Notes: a model not told the origin generated them from the sequence alone. Positions 47,476 through 62,778 are shown, counted from the stretch's first letter. The stretch: DNA of 64,000 nt from Pomacea canaliculata (GCF_003073045.1 NC_037592.1:2205371-2269370), one strand, 5' to 3'. Made by a program: numbers and translations.

Positions 47476-50400
47476 ATGCCCACCAATCCAGATGAGCCCT
47501 TTTACTGCTCTCAGCAGATAGATATTCCACCTGATCTGTTGGACATTTTAAAACAGTTTACAAAAGCTGCTATCCGTTCGCAGCCAATAGATATTCTACC
47601 ATGGTCAGCAGCGTAAGTACTTTTTTGTTATGACCACCTAAAACATGTTATATATTTCATTTGTTTATATTTTTGCATTTTTCTTACTTTTTGAAAAGAA
47701 GCTTAACTCTTCCTATAGCCTTAAAATATTTGTACTCATATTATTGGTTGTCTAGTTTTGCAGGATGTTTTTTTTTTTTTTTTTTTTAATTTTTGCATAT
47801 ACTTGGTCAGGAACATTTAATACCAAGAGAGTATTTGACTACTTCACAAGTAAAGTGCATTTATCATCACCACCCTATGTACTATTGACGGTGGGAAATG
47901 CAGAGACTATAAGGGCTCATTTAAAATCTGTTCAGGACTGGACAAGACAAATGACTGGGTAGTAATTAGCATGAATTTGTGACTTCTGTCAAACGACTTC
48001 AAAGAGATTGAAGTTTTTATATTCAGCAGTAAATATTATAGGTAATTGATCTTGATACGTAGAGAACCTGAGCTATTTCCTTTGCATTTTCTACCACAGA
48101 AACACCCTGAAACAAATAAACCAAAATTAGGGTTTCATGCAAAAATCTGCATTCGAAATCTTTATTGTAGTTTCTTTTTTAACTCTTATTTTCAGCTATT
48201 TCCGTGCCATGTCTAAGGGAGAACTTCCCCCAGTAAAGGAACGACTGGAGATGCCTTTAGCCTCCCAGAGGACTGACACCGGCTTGACACCAGGATTGCT
48301 TCGGGTTCTAAACAAGCAGGTAAATTATGATAGTGTGAATAGATGCAGTTGATTATAAGATTGTTATCAGCTTGCAGAAGTAAAGGAATAAGCTCTTTCT
48401 ATGGCACCTTTTTTAATATTAATCCAAGAAAGGTAATACCTCTGTTTAAGACATGCATGCCTACATGCATTCACACACACTCTCTCTCTAACACACATTT
48501 TCATCATACACACAAATAAACACACAAACAGAGGGATGTATGCATACAGCTCAAGTTTGCTTTAAGACTGGGGGAATTTTCTCATACAACTGCTTGCATT
48601 GTAAACTTTCTATGGTCAACACCATCCCTAAGTTCTTTAGGCTATTAGAACCTTTATATTTCGTTTCTTCACCTACCTGAAAAGATGGTGTATTTAAATA
48701 ATAAAAGACTTCTTTTCCTAGAACTGCACACATGCATATTGACCAGGGACCAAATTTTACCTTCCATCGCTTTCCTGACAAAAACTGCTAAAGCTGTTTT
48801 GTGGCAACCACTAACTTGTCCAATATATTTTTATTAAAGAAAAAAGGCAAGCAAAACAGCAAGTTAGATAAATCTTGACATTGTGTCCACACTTCTGCCC
48901 GAAACCTTTGCTCCTTATCAAACTCCTGCATTCTATTCCTCCATCAAAGACAGTCACATACGGCCAATAAATGTTCTCTTCCATGTCATTGTTGCCACAA
49001 TAACTCGAAGGTTGCATTCAAATGCTCTCTAAAAACATAATTGTTCTCAAAGTACGATCCCTGAATTACTATTCTTAACTCCCTGGTAATACTGTGTGTC
49101 ATGCCAACCATCATGTAATGACTCCATCTTTACTTGTTTACAATACCTACATCCCTTCATACCTTTGATCCATTGCTTTACATTCTACTCTTGTATTTCC
49201 TGTTTGTTGTTCAGTGTGCCTATACGTACCTCACCGCTCACTGTCTTTCATTTATCATGACTGGCCTGCTCAGAGAGTGCAATCTACCTTGGTCATGATG
49301 CTGTTAATTATAAGTACCCATTATTTTCTTTCTGATAAAATTTTTAATTTGCCAAACAACTAATCTCTCACTTCTAAAGCAGCTCTAGGGTGGTACAGTG
49401 AGGCCACTCTGTTTTGTTCCTTATTGAAACTATCCATTACAAGCACTAAATTTTAATCTCCTAAGTTTAGTTATCATAAGGCTTGCATCACTGATCTGTT
49501 TATTGTGCCATACAATTCTAAACCCAAGAACAGTGAGAAAGGGCAGCAGTCTAGACTGAAAGGCACACCGGCTCGTTACTTGTCTGATGTGAAACAGCAA
49601 ACTTCCCCTAGTCGACCTAGCTGTCAAGAATGTATACTTCGCTCTATAGACTTTGTTCGATGGTGTGACAAACACTTTCTTGTCTTGAATGCCTCATAGA
49701 CTAAGGAAATGATTTTCGACTGAGACAGTCATCAGTATCATCAATAATGATACCATCAAGGTAGTCGACTCATAAATCTAGGTACTATCTTCGATAACAA
49801 GCTTAAATGGGACTTCAACACAGACATTATCCTACTTAAGAGCTAACAACATCTGTACCTCCTATGGAAACTCAGATATTTCTGTGTCCGCTTGGTCATC
49901 CTCACTCGGTTCTATCAGTCTTTCATTGAAAGTCTCATCACTTTTTCTTTCATCACTTAGTTCAACAGCCTCTCCCTAGGGAACAGGAACAGTCTTGTCT
50001 CCCTTGTTAAAATTTGTTCCAAGATCACTGGAATCAGGCAGAGGAATTTGGCAGCCTTTTGTCATCAGTCATCAGCTAATCCTCAGGAAGGCCTCCTGCA
50101 TCCTTTCTATTTCTGATCATATGTTGCCATGTGAGTTTTCACTCTTGAAGTCTGGCTGCAAGTAGACAAATCATCACTGCAACTCATTAATTCCACATGC
50201 CATTTGCTTGATAAACTCTTCTGGCCATAATCTTGTAGTCATTCTGGATAATCTGCATTCATGTTAGAGATAACTGCAGCTTATTACAGCTATGAGTTAG
50301 CCATAAGTACAGTTGTGGGCACAGATGGGAAAAATATATAAATTTAACTAGGCAAAATATGTGGTATCTTCTCAAGGTTTGGGTGATGGGTGAGTATGCA

Positions 50401-51803
50401 CATCATATATGTTGAGTAGGATGCAAAATTGCCCTGCACAGTCCTTGGGAGACACCAAAAATTTGTTAGGGGAACATTGCAGTGGCTGAAGGGATTACAC
50501 ACGATTTGAGATATAATAACATGCCATACTATCTCATAGCCAGTTTATAATCTGAATATTATAATAATAATTACTAGATTTATGTAACACATACTCTTCT
50601 TTACAGCAGTCTGTACATTCCTTGCAAAAGGCAAGTACACATATATCTGCATAAACACTAACATGAAACTTGATGTCTTAAGGATAAATGTAGAGTGTGC
50701 TTATCTGAGTTTGTTTACAACCCGTAAACTTGACAGTCCAATGGGCATGTCCGAGTTCCCAATCATCTTGGAGTCATATTCTGTAAGGATGGTGTCCATC
50801 TCCTTTTCCTTGCTACTTGACATTCACCTTCTAGGGAGTAAGGTACTCCACAGCTGGTTTATCAGAAATAATACTCTGCATCATGGGGATAACATACTGC
50901 TTTGTGTTCACACCTTTCTGGAAATAGAGTAAATCATAACTAACTCAAGTCATCGCATCACACTTTGTTTAAAATATTACCTGCTTTTACCATTTTTGCA
51001 GTTGGGGCCTAAGAAGAAGGTTACCGTGACCCAGATAGAGGAGAAGTGGATGGACCTTGCTTTACCAAAGGAACAGTTTGATGACTTGATGCGTGTCGGT
51101 GGGTTCAGTGGTCAGATTGAGTGGAACAGATTTCTTGCTCTTGCTGCATCATTGCTAAGTGATGTGAGTACAACAGTTACAGGATAGTTTGAACATTTGT
51201 TGTGTCATTTGAACATTTGTGTCAAAATGTTGCATAGAGTGTTATCAGAAACATTGTCTGGGTCTTTCTTTTATCTGATAAGGTACAAAAGAACATAATC
51301 GTTGGCATTAACAAATGTAACAGAAGTAGATGGCAGTGCCATGTTTGAGAGTTTTTGTCTTCTAACTGTCCCTGCAGAACATCACAGATACCATGCGTGT
51401 GATCTGTGAAACACTCACCGTGGACCCAGAAGGAGGACCTGCCCGTATCAATTATGTAGTGTTTAAAGACCTTTACCAGTTCCTTGCACACATTGATGGG
51501 GAAATATCAGAAAGTCAGATTTCAGAGGTTCTCAGCTATCTGCAGTCTGAAGTGTAAGTTTTATTGCTTGCTGACTCTTAAACTTTGGGTTTCTGTATTT
51601 ATATATTACACCATTTCATATTATACCATGTCTGTTTAGGGCTTGATTGTTGTTTTTAAAATTTGTCCTTTATATTTTGAGGAAGTATAATGAGTTTACA
51701 AACAAAAATTTTGCATTGCATTTTTTTTTTTTTCAGGGATAAGCAAGAAGGCAAAGTCATGCCCCGCAATTTCATGAACGCTAACTGCCCATCACTTTCA
51801 TAA
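47476..51803 (+). CDS. ROPN1L: Ropporin-1-like protein (sperm flagellum RIIa protein)
   Basis: Five exons, all phase-consistent: 47476-47612, 48196-48319, 51002-51163, 51378-51553, 51737-51803; 221 residues against 230 in human. It is a dimerising RIIa-fold protein that docks on A-kinase anchoring proteins and radial-spoke components in the fibrous sheath or axoneme. The start, CSQQIDIPPDLLDILKQFTK, is the RIIa helix; PWSAAYFRAMSKGELPPVKE and TDTGLTPGLLRVLNKQ follow; WMDLALPKEQFDDL and DPEGGPARINYVVF match the conserved C-terminal half. The start is fixed by homology to human MPLPDT-MFCAQQI. It diverges from HORMAD1. A candidate poly(A) signal is at 52,789-52,794. Confidence 0.96.
49500..50060 (+). 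mobile_element. LINE reverse-transcriptase relic (Rex1/CR1-like)
   Basis: The plus strand reads in broken frames FVRWCDKHFLVLNAS, then a KTKEMIFD-like stretch, VDS...LGTIFDNKLKWDFNTD, LRYFCVRLVILTRFYQSFIESLITF and NRNSLVSLVKICSKITGIRQ. This order is typical of the thumb/C-terminal part of Rex1/CR1-type LINEs. Stops and shifts make it inactive. It lies in intron 2 of ROPN1L; boundaries are approximate. Confidence 0.7.
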
Positions 51804-52800
51804 CAAGATTGGGTATCTCCCTCGCTTAGCACTCACCGTCCATCCAAGCAGCTAGTCAACATCTTCATCTTGTCACCGTTTTATCTTTTGAATCTGTACA
51901 GATTTGTGGAACTCTTTGGAATTGTCCTCACGGTATCATGATGCTATAAAACTTTGATATTTCTGTTAAGCCTTAGAAAAAAAGACCTATACTTAAAAGC
52001 ACTTGGCTTTAAGGCGTCTTTAAGCAACGAAAGGACTATTCTCTATGAAAAACTATGCACCCACTTGTGTTGGCATAGGACTCTTTCTCACCCAAGCACA
52101 TCTAGTGATCTCAACTTAATTCAGGTATGTTAAGGACAGATTTATGCTTGCAAAAGTTGTTGTTTTTGTTTTCAAAATAAGAAAACCTTTGTTTTTAAAT
52201 GTTTCTTAGTGACTTGCATAAAAGCATGTAAATTCCTGTTTAAAATATTTCGGCATATTTCCCAGGATCTTGTGGTTTTGCTTTTGCATAAGCTATTAGT
52301 GCCTGGGAATTATTTTTAAATGTCCAGTTTAATTATTTCTGTGAAGTCTAGTCATGAAGTGCTTGCTCTTCCCTCTGATATTATGAAAGAATAAGACACT
52401 GTTGCCAACAACAAAGTATACTAAGAATGCTTACAATATGCTTGTAAGTGCTGGTGCCAAATCTTTTTGTACAGAAATATTGTTAACATTAAAACCATCT
52501 GCTAGCATATCTCATTTTAGTATTATGTGTCATACCTGCATGCTACATTTACAATTGTTTCCATCAGGTATATTGTATGTGTTCTACAACCTGTGATAAA
52601 ACTATATGTGGGGGGAGGAGGGGTAAATTAAGGGATTTATGTGCGCGTGTCCGTGTTCATGTGTTCCCTGCATGGAGGGTCTGATTATGTTTGCGCACAC
52701 TTAAATGTTGGGCAGCAGACCTACGAAATTCATGTGTGAGTGTGCACACCTCTCCAGACTGTCCATGTGGACAGGAAATTTTACACCAAATAAATTCTCT
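51804..52800 (+). other. Probable ROPN1L 3' UTR
   Basis: The sequence after the ROPN1L stop has no coding signal and is AT-rich; the first good plus-strand AATAAA I noticed is at 52,789-52,794. An ORF at 52,402-52,596 is short and unrecognised. Confidence 0.35.
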
Positions 52801-55800
52801 CATACACAGGGAGATGGAGTACTCTAGGTTCTGATTTATCCTTATTCGTCACCCAGTGTTATAAACTTTGCTACTGTGGACGCGGGTGTTTGTGTGGACC
52901 AAAGTGAATCAAGTGGCATTCCCAGGAGGCGAGTGGGCTAATATCACATGGTACTTTGTTCCACAGGAGTTATTGCTAAAGATGCCATCCTGACCGGAAG
53001 TTTGATTTAGAATATTTGAGTGCCAATCCTGTTCCAGACGCACAAGATAATGAAATTAGTCAAAGACGTTTTGTGCACTGATATACAGAAATGTACGTTC
53101 GGGGTTTTGTCTTTCAAACGACAAGAAAAAACATCCAGTGAAATGTAAATAAACCAGTTTGGCAACTGAAAACGGCTCGACTATAACTGATTCTTACTTC
53201 CAGAGAAATAAGGTTTTTGCCGACTACGGTCGCATGCTGAGGTCAGTAGTCCTGACAACGTGAACCACGGAGGTACATGCATGTACAGCAAATGAGCCGC
53301 TGCGCATGCACACATGAAAACTGCACGTGCTTGGCTCCTAACATAGCTTTTCTTGGCTATAGTGGCTGACCGTCACTAACAGCAGGAGTCCCACAGAAAT
53401 GTCTGTTGGTGATACGATTTTGTTCTGGATATGGGACTTACTCAGATTGTGTAGTGTAACTGATTTTCAACACAGAAGTACCTGGCACTTGACGTCCGCG
53501 TGAACTCCGGGCTTGGCAGCACATTAACCCTTTTTTCTGATGATTGGCTATAATCGAGCACCTTACAAGTCAAACCCCTGTTTTGAAAGAGACGAAAAAC
53601 AATGTACGTTTGTGATAAAACTGCGCATGTATACCAGAAATGACAAGAAACCTACCTGCTGCTAAGAAACTTTCTTGTCGATTTGATGGAAATAAAAAAA
53701 AGTGCAATGTGAGCTGAGTTTGAGTGGTGCGTACTGACGTCTTAAATTGTTTCCGCAGAATTTAGGGTTCAAACAATCGTCTCGACATGTAACCAGTGGT
53801 ACCAGGAGGCCGCCATGATGTCACTAAAGGCGTCAGGTACCCGGGTTAACTTCAATCTCCTTCACTCGGTCGTCAAGACGCTGGCATCAGTGATCTGGGG
53901 ATCGTGCCATCCAGCTTCCAACCCGAGTACACTGAGTGAGAACTGAGCAAAGAGAAGAAGACTGGGATGATAAGCAATCGCTGTCTTGATAACATTCACA
54001 TCTCGCACTATCACAGCCACAGCAGGCTGACTCTGGGCTGACCAATAAATATTTCAAACACCAGAAACAACAACCGAGGCACACACACGCACACTTAGCC
54101 AATAACACATACAAGCTGAAAGTAAAAAAAAAAAGCGAAAATCGAGCACAAACATAAAGTTGATAAATGAAAAATGTTATCGCAAAAGGAATTGTGAGGT
54201 GTAATCGTGATACGAATCCAAAAATCAAACTATTTTTTTAACAAAGAAGTTTTTAACAAGTTTCAACGCTGACTGACTAATGTGCTCTGGGAGATGGTTC
54301 CACTCCTGCAGGTGACGCCAAGAATTAGGTTAATTTATTGTCCTTCACGAAAGAGTCCGAAACAGTGCGGGACCCGAGAACCGATGAACCCCAGAGATGA
54401 CAGCAGTATGTGGGGGAACCTTTTCCATCTCAGACAATAAATGAAAACCACGACGACTATAATTTGCGTTAAACATCCACTGAAACACTGAGGCCATCGC
54501 TGTCCTCCACCTCATCCACAGACAAGGCGCTTGAGATCAGCAACATTAATAATCAAGTTTCCTCTCATTTTCTTCAGTAGAAAGCGAAAGACTCGTGGCT
54601 TAGTAACCGTAAAGGATTGAATACGAACAGTTCCCCGTGCCGAGGGTTTGAAAGACTAAGACCAGCTTTCTTCCCCCGCTGTCACCTGGGTGGCCAGGGG
54701 AGTTGTCCAGCCAGTGGGCGTGGGTGGTTCAGGAGGAAGTTTTCAGCTTTTTCCCCCGTGCGAAGAACTAATTTCAGAACAGTTCAGAATAATGTTTCAA
54801 CTGCCGTCTTCAGCGGACTGCAAGGTTCCTCAAAGGAACAGTTTTTGAAACTAACAGAGAAAGTCGGGAGAGAAGATGCTATCATAGCCTCCAAGCCCGA
54901 AAAGACTGGCACGTGAATGAGCGAACTGGCATCAATGATCGTGTCTATCGAGCAGACCATCGATTAGGCGAGTGGCTCCCTCCATCCGCCCAGGACTAGA
55001 CCTGCTCAACATTTGCCTCCATCCCTTCCTCCCTCTCTCTCTCTCCCCTCCCTCTTTGGTCATATGCTGGGGATGGGGAAGGGGAAATTTTGTCTCTAGA
55101 CTTGGCATGTGTCTTGCTTTTCTGCCATCGAATTTTACCCCATCTTTGTCAATCAGCCAGCAACGCAACCAGTGCAGCGGTCAAACACTGGACGGGGAGG
55201 GGGAGACCACATCCTCCCATCCTCCGCCACTGTCCTCCCACCATCTTCCTCTCCCCTTAGCTCTTCAGGCTCAGGCTCCGGCTCATGCTGCTGGTGCTCA
55301 CACCACGCGCCGACTAGTTCGCCAGCAAGAAGGTCTGGAAGCAGTCCTCCTGGAATGTCTGTTTCTCCGGCGATAACGTTCCTTCCAGAGACAGCCGACA
55401 CTATTGCCCTCGTGAAGTCTTGTACTGAGGAAGTTTTTTCCCACGGGAAATAAAGACAACCTCCTTTGGTGCTTAATCCAAGAAAACATTGCCTTGGTTA
55501 ACTCCTGGTCTTGGATGAAAGGTGTTCAGTGCACACAGTGGAACGGCACACTGAACGACAGAAGATTGGAAGTGTAATGTTTAGCGGGATGCTCATCATG
55601 TTCGTGACACCCAGGGTATTCGCTGCTGAAGCTGGGATGCAGATGCCGCTATCCTAGGACTAAACTCCAACCTAACCTGCATTGAACTTCTTCTGATCTT
55701 CCCCCACCTGACGGTGAGTGGAGTTTTCTTCCAACAGTTTTCACACAAACACACAGACCGTCGCGTTGGAATATTGTACCCGAGGTCAGAGCGTCATCAG

Positions 55801-56472
55801 CGAGGACATCAAACGGGTGGTGGCGGAAATTTAGCTCTAAATTTAGCTGAACGGTAATTCATCTCCTCGATTATTTCAGTAATTACACTTACAGGTTCCA
55901 AAAATGTGGGATGGAGGAACAATCACCGGGTAGAAACATGTCCCAATCAATGGGGTCATTCACACCCTCCCTTCTCTCCCCGCACTCCCTCCTTTTTGTT
56001 GGCAATTGTATCCTCTTAGGGTGGTTAGCCGAGCCGAACCTGTCTGACCGATAGCTTTTTAAAAATATTTTTTGTTTCCATAAACCGTTATCTGTTTTCC
56101 TCCAGACTGTGAGTGTGCGCGCGCGCCTGCACGTGTATAGGTGAACGCATTCCTGTAGTGAAGGAGGTCGATAGCCTACTTCCCCTGCTGACGCTGGTAT
56201 TGCTTTTCTTGTGATTGAAATCGATTGTTTGATGGCGGAGCTGGACTTGCTGCCTGTGCCAGGAGAAACACACAGGTGTGTGGGGTGGCCAGGCACGAAT
56301 ATCGCATTAACTCTCAACGGCCGCTCCTCGCCTCCAGTCGCTTCGCAACCATGGACCGGAGGTGCACAACCACTCTCCACCCTGCTTTCTCCACACCTCT
56401 GCAGCGAATATGAGGATCTAGATTACCTATTGGCTTCTAGTTACAACATGTAGTTAGCTTATTTCTTGCTTT

Positions 56473-56496
56473 CTTTTTTTTTTTTTTTTTTTTTTT
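56473..56496. repeat. Poly(T) run
   Basis: An uninterrupted run of about 24 T, possibly the A-tail of a minus-strand retroposed sequence; no clear element body was found. Confidence 0.8.
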
Positions 56497-59400
56497 CTTC
56501 AGCTGAAAATGGTTTGTGGTACAATCCTGACAAGCATTCGCAATCATCATTCTAAAATAACTGAGCAAATCCCGTCCTATAAAACAACAAAAACTGTTTT
56601 TCACAGAGTGAACTGTGCAAAATAATTATCCCTGGATCGCTTCTTTCTGATCGTTTGCAGTTTCTCGGGTCACTGAGGCTTTGTTTGTCTTCTGTGACAA
56701 TTCATCCATCTAGTTGGGTTCATCAAGGAACCGATGTGCTGAGTCGTTTCCGTTTTAAGTTTCTGGTTTCTTGCTTCAGTTTACTTACACTCGCGTCTAA
56801 CACAGGTTTGGATCAGTCCACTGACGCCGCCATTGTCCTCAAACACTGATATCCTTGATTTTAAGATTGCTTTGTAAAATTTGGAATCAAATCAAAATGA
56901 TAAAAAAGTGAACTGGAGAATATTGTCGTCAAAGATGATAAGTTACAAACAGTAATAGAATTAACGGGGCAGCTACACCAGGCTAATGCATCTCCTACAC
57001 CAAAAGCTACACCGTGTGCTGTTGTGGGCTTGCAGAACAAACCTCGGAGTATCCTACAGGAGTATCCTACAGGAGTGTCGGCTCCTCCAAGAACTGAGGG
57101 AGGAGATGGGCGCTGCAGGTCCCCTCGACATCAAACCTGTGGACGCTCTGCAAGTTTCATCTCGAGAGCTGGTTTCCATAGCGAACGACAGCAACTTGTG
57201 GAAGCTACATACTCCATTGTTGCAATCACTGACACGCAAACGATCTCATATGTGAAAAATAGAAGAATGCCATTGCAAAACTGAATGAACCTCCTCGTGC
57301 GTCCCTGTGTGGAATCCAGTTGGACGTAGATTTTTCTTTAAAAAAAAAACATATCCTCGAACACAAACAAAAGCAGATACACCTAACTTTCCAAAGGACG
57401 CAACTATACTATAACATGGTCTAAAATAAATAATAATATCAAATTTATAACCCATTGAAACCTTGTGAAAATCACAGTGATATGAAAACAAATGTTGATT
57501 CTGGCCGTTTAGATATGACAGTCCATACTGTTTGTGTAGCTGCCATCTCCCAGCATAGATGTTGAAGTTGTGGTTTATGTTGGCTTCGCTTCCTCCACCA
57601 TTTCCTGGGCAGACAGGTGAAAGGTCGTGAGTAATTCAGTTTACTTTCGCTCGACACCCTGCGTCTTGAGAGCGATCCACGCCTTGTTCGTCTGATCGAC
57701 TTTTAGTCACATGACTGTTGATGTTGTCTCGTCAAGTCTAACAGATACAAAGGTCAAATGTCAATCGAGTTTTTGCACCAAAGACTTCTGTAGTGCAAAG
57801 CAGAGGTTGTATTATAGGAATTCCTAGAAAATCGGAAGTCAGTTTTGTCTCATGCGGTACCTCAGAGGGAAAAATGACTAATTTGGATGTTCTGGACTCA
57901 GATGATGAGAGCGCTTTGTGCGGTTACATAATGGTAGCTAACCACAGACATTTTCTTGAAAACTGAAATATTATTTTTTAATAAAATAAAATTTCTAAAT
58001 AAAGTAATATTTTGAATAAAAGTTCCTCTGTCTCACACACGGAATTAGAAATGCCACACATTCAAGAAGAATGTACCATCAGTGAGATTCAATAATCAGC
58101 GGCGAAGTGCTTTCCTAAGCCAATCTTTCCAAGAGGGCATCAGCCTCGTCCACACTACAGAAGTCTCAAATTCAATTTGTTCAGCTCCACTTGCACTTGG
58201 GACTTCAGTAATTTTTTTTTATTTCCACATCTACTTGATAACGGCTTTTTTTTTCTCTTGCCACATCCATTAGCTTGAGGTCGAAACGCTGTTTATTTTG
58301 GTGAAGCAGAACAATAATGAAAATCACAACTTGAATAATAATAAAAAAATTGTATCGCTCTACCACAAGATTCATGTGATGCTCTGAGAGCTAATCAAAT
58401 ATGTGAACAATATGAACGGTAAAAGATGTACAACAAATGAGAACAGTAAAAATTACAGATGCTAATGAAGGATAGCCATGTTAGTAGTTTGAAACGCCAG
58501 GTGTTTATTGGATAGTGTATTTTAAGTATATATTAGAAAAACTCTTGTCTGCTGATGGTGCGTGATATAATAGAGAGAAGTCCATCAAGATGATGCTGAA
58601 TAGACAAACATTAAGGTTGCCCTGGTAACGAACATGAGGCCAGTATCTGCATAGTACGAAGTGTGCAGATACCTGCATGGACTGTAGAAGGTCAATAGAG
58701 ACAGGTAGACACAATAAACTAGAATAACGAATATTTTAAAAGAAAAGTAAGGGGTGCCATGAGCTGAGATGAGCAGTCTGTCATGTAAACAGGCGCCACA
58801 CGCCTTTTGGTGAAGAAAGAAAGAAAAAAAACAACAACAAACAAACTACGAAAGTTTATATACAGGATCCATTAACAAACGACGGTGGCGATGTCAGGCT
58901 CAGAGATGTACTTAGTACTGCAGGTTCAGAACTACGATTTACTAGGACCTTGAGGAGTTTGAGCTGTATTCAAGGTTTCAGTATCTGTTTAACCAAAATT
59001 ACAGAGGAACTGCGGAAGCTGCTAGAGAGAAAGGTCTGACTGTCCAGGTACGCCTCCTCCCATGTATTAGTCCAGGTAATTCCACTTACAGTCCCACCAC
59101 GCGTGTAAAGAGCTCAAAATGTCGATTCTTCTCTCTGCCACTGCATTTCAGTTTGCAGGTTGGCAGTGCTGTCGGCGATAAGGAGATGTCGGTCGATGGT
59201 GTAACATTTTTCTCCCATCGATGTAATTGTCAGAACTTTCCTGTTGGCAATCAATATTTGCATCTCTCGTAATACATTAAGGAGAACTTTATCCATCCCT
59301 GTCCGACCCACCTAATTACATGGCACAGTCGGAGGCTGCCTCCTCTATTTACAAGTGCTGTCTCACCTTGTCATCGCCACAGCCCGCATCCTCCTCTAAC

Positions 59401-62400
59401 CGCCACTTGTGCCGATTCTTGTTCTCTTGTTTGTAAACTGCGTGGGGTGCGAAACAAATAATTACATTTACATCTAAAAATAAAAGAATTTCCACATATT
59501 CGTGGAAGTACATACTCATCAATATCTACTTTGAATTTCTTTCAGAAGTGTGCTTCTCATTTTATTATCTATTTCTTATTTCTCGAATATTAGGACTCTC
59601 CTCAACACCCCTTCCTCTACCACCACCTCCTACACAATGCACACGTTGAGAAAGTCAATCAAACGATTTATGAGACCTCCCACCAAAAGTAAATAAACAG
59701 TTATTTAGCCTCCACACACACAGGGTTGCTGTCAGCTGCTTTGTGACACTGGGACAAATGAAGAAGAGTTTCTGGACCAACTTTCCTCCTCAGCCTGCTT
59801 CGTGCCGGGGAGAGAAGGAGGGACTCGCCACCTCGTGCCAGTCCACGAATGCCAGGACTTTGCTTAACCGTCCCGTCGTGCCCTTAGACGAGCACTGTCA
59901 TCGATTATCGATGATAGTTTAGTCAGCGTGTTTCTGGGACAACGTCTTTCATCTCGGAAAGAACGAAGAAAGGAAGACACTGTAATCTGTTCTCTGTGTG
60001 TGTGGCTTCGCACCTTGGAGAACACTATATAATATTTAGTATATATATATAATATTATTATAACGACAAGACTACAGACGTGCAACAGCCAACTGCTTCA
60101 AGTCCATTATTTTCTTTCATCGCATTTAGCATCCCGTTACCTTCCAGTTCATCAGTTTATCGCGTACTTTCAATGGACCTATTTAATTTAAATATTTATC
60201 TAGATGAACACTTTGTCTTCCTATTCTCAGAAAGCCAAAAGAAAAAAAAGTAGTTTATTTGATATGATGTCTTCCTAGTGGATATTCTAATCACCTCCAT
60301 AATTAAAGCTGTTCTCAGTTGACAGTGTCAGTCGACCATGTCTCACTCAAAGAGAAAGGCATGGAAATAACAGGCCGAGAAGAAGTGATCAATCCTATCA
60401 TGAAACAACTGAAACATTTTCTGAAATGGTAAACAATAATTCTAACATAAACACAGCAAACAGCTCTGTGAATGGTGTAATTGTTTTAATGTATTGCTGA
60501 CGTAGGAGAAAATGTTGGGAGGAACTAACCTCAGTAGCTATGTGTGGCTAATAATTCAGAATTTTAATAATCACAAGTATGTGAAACAGCTACACGACTG
60601 TTGATGAAGCTGCTCGGAGTAGGTCACAGCATCGGTGTGGAGGCATCCAGTGTGAGCTAACTGTCTCTCTCTGTCCCCTGACGAGGACAATGAACTCTAC
60701 AGAGGAAGAGAGAGAAAAATAGCGTTTTTAAAGAAGGGGAAGCAAGAGTAGAAACTGGGGGTCGGGGTGGGGTGGGTCAGTCTAGTCAATAAATCGACCG
60801 TTGAGAGCAAATGAGCGAGCTTACAATGTGTCGGCCAACTGACGGCAAATGTTTGTCCTCCTCCAATGAAGCCAATCGTTTGCTTCGGCTTCTAAAAACC
60901 TCTCTCCTCCTCTCTCTCTCTCTCTCTCGCTTGTCCCTTATGTCTGGAGACAGAGAGGGAGAGTCGTGGAAGCTGGAGATAAGTCAGAAAACCTCAGACA
61001 AAGTAAGACCACGTGATTATTAAGATGAATAATTTGCGTTTATCTCCAGAAGCTGCAGTGTAGGGTGTGTTTGTCTCGGTCGACATGTTTCCGGTCAGCA
61101 CATTCAGAAAGTGAGACTGAACATCAGGCCAGGGAAGGAGAGCTTTTGTGTCAAGTTAAATATATACAACCTGAGTACGAGCCTGTACATCAGGTCTGTC
61201 CATTCTGAACACAAGCCTGTACATCTCTCATACATCTATAATACATCTACATCTCAGTCTGTGCCCACGACTCGTACATCATGGAGCGGGTTCTTGTTGT
61301 CGTTGCGACAGTTTACAGTCTGTCTGGAACTTGAGTAATTACTTACGTTTGGTCTGGCAGTAACGGCTACAACGTCTTTCACGCCTGGCAGACGTGGACA
61401 TGATGGACGACGACTGGCGAGTGGCTGGTCGAGATGCTGGACGTCTTGTGAACTACAATACATTATGACAGATGACTGAATGGAGTGGACTCTTCATCAC
61501 TCCCGCCCTTCCTCCCCCAATCCGCTCAGATAAAGAGAAACAAGATTTACTAACACAATTTCCTTTTTCTTTTGTTGTCAAAATAAAGATTGCTGGGAGA
61601 AAGAATCGATTGCCAATCAATCTCTACCCTACACCCAGCAGTACAAACAGTAAGTCATGTTATTCTTTTGCTGAATCCTTCGACTGAGCAGGCACCTAAT
61701 CGACTGATTTCTCTTCTTTTTCAAGCCGCCATCCACAATATCCTGTTAAAAACACAGCTTTTGGATTTACTTATTGAGATTCTCTCTCTCTGTAGTTTTT
61801 TTTTGTTTGGAAGCTCCTGTTCCTCAATTTTCTGGCTTTTAACATGTCTGGGTTCTCTATAACGAGGATTACAAATCATTATGGAATGTTTTGCAATTAA
61901 TTTTTTAAATAAATAAAAAAAGACAATAATTTAGTAATTAAATTCAAGTAATTTAATATAGATACAAATATGGATAACAAGCTTGTGTCCTTTATTCGTT
62001 TTGGTTTCTAACTTTTCTGAAACTGTATTGACGAAGTGTACTAACTCGTGATCAGCCTCCATTTCACGATTGCAGCCGATGAGAGGAATGGGAGGGGGAG
62101 GCACAATGTACACAATAGTTTTAGTACGAGTCAGAAACACGCCTTTGCTCCTCCCGAGACTAAACATTTCATGAGGCGAGTTCAGTGACGAAGACAAGCG
62201 AGAGAAGGGAAGACTAATGACAGGAGGAGCACAAGTCCTCCCTGCACCGCGCAACCCGCACCCACAAACAGCCAGCGGGCCGGCCACAAAGGTCAAGGAA
62301 TTCATTAACAGGGTTCGATACTTTAGGGGCATTCGTCAGGATCGTTATATCGAGGCTAAAAATGAAATTGTGTTGCCATAACAACCTGTGTCCTAGCGTC

Positions 62401-62753
62401 ACGGCCATTCTCTCGGCTCGGATTTCTTGGCTGTAGAACGTTTCTGAAAAACCGACGAGAAGGCCAAAGTTTTGAAACTTTTTAATATTCAGTCATTTTA
62501 ATGCGGGGTCTCTGTCTCCCATTTTGTAGTTATTTTTCCTGCTTGATTTGCACGATTCATACCATTAAGATTCATATAAATTGTCTTTTCTTACTCAAAT
62601 GTAAACTGAAGCTTAGCGGAACCCTGAAATTTTACTCCAGGTCTTGTTGCTGGCTCACCTGATGATGGCCCCCGTTGGTTCGTGACAATATCATCATTGC
62701 GGAAATTAAATATCATCACAATTCATTTCAATAGAGTGTCAATCACTCACCTT

Positions 62754-62778
62754 CGCGCGCGCGCGCACACACACACAA
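62754..62778. repeat. (CG)n-(CA)n microsatellite
   Basis: Alternating purine-pyrimidine run of CGCGCGCGCGCG followed by CACACACACAC. A short potential Z-DNA stretch with no gene nearby. Confidence 0.9.

Noticed and set aside
55889..56380. 163-codon minus-strand ORF
   Set aside because: No motif, no splice partner and no family resemblance; compatible with chance in a GC-richer patch.
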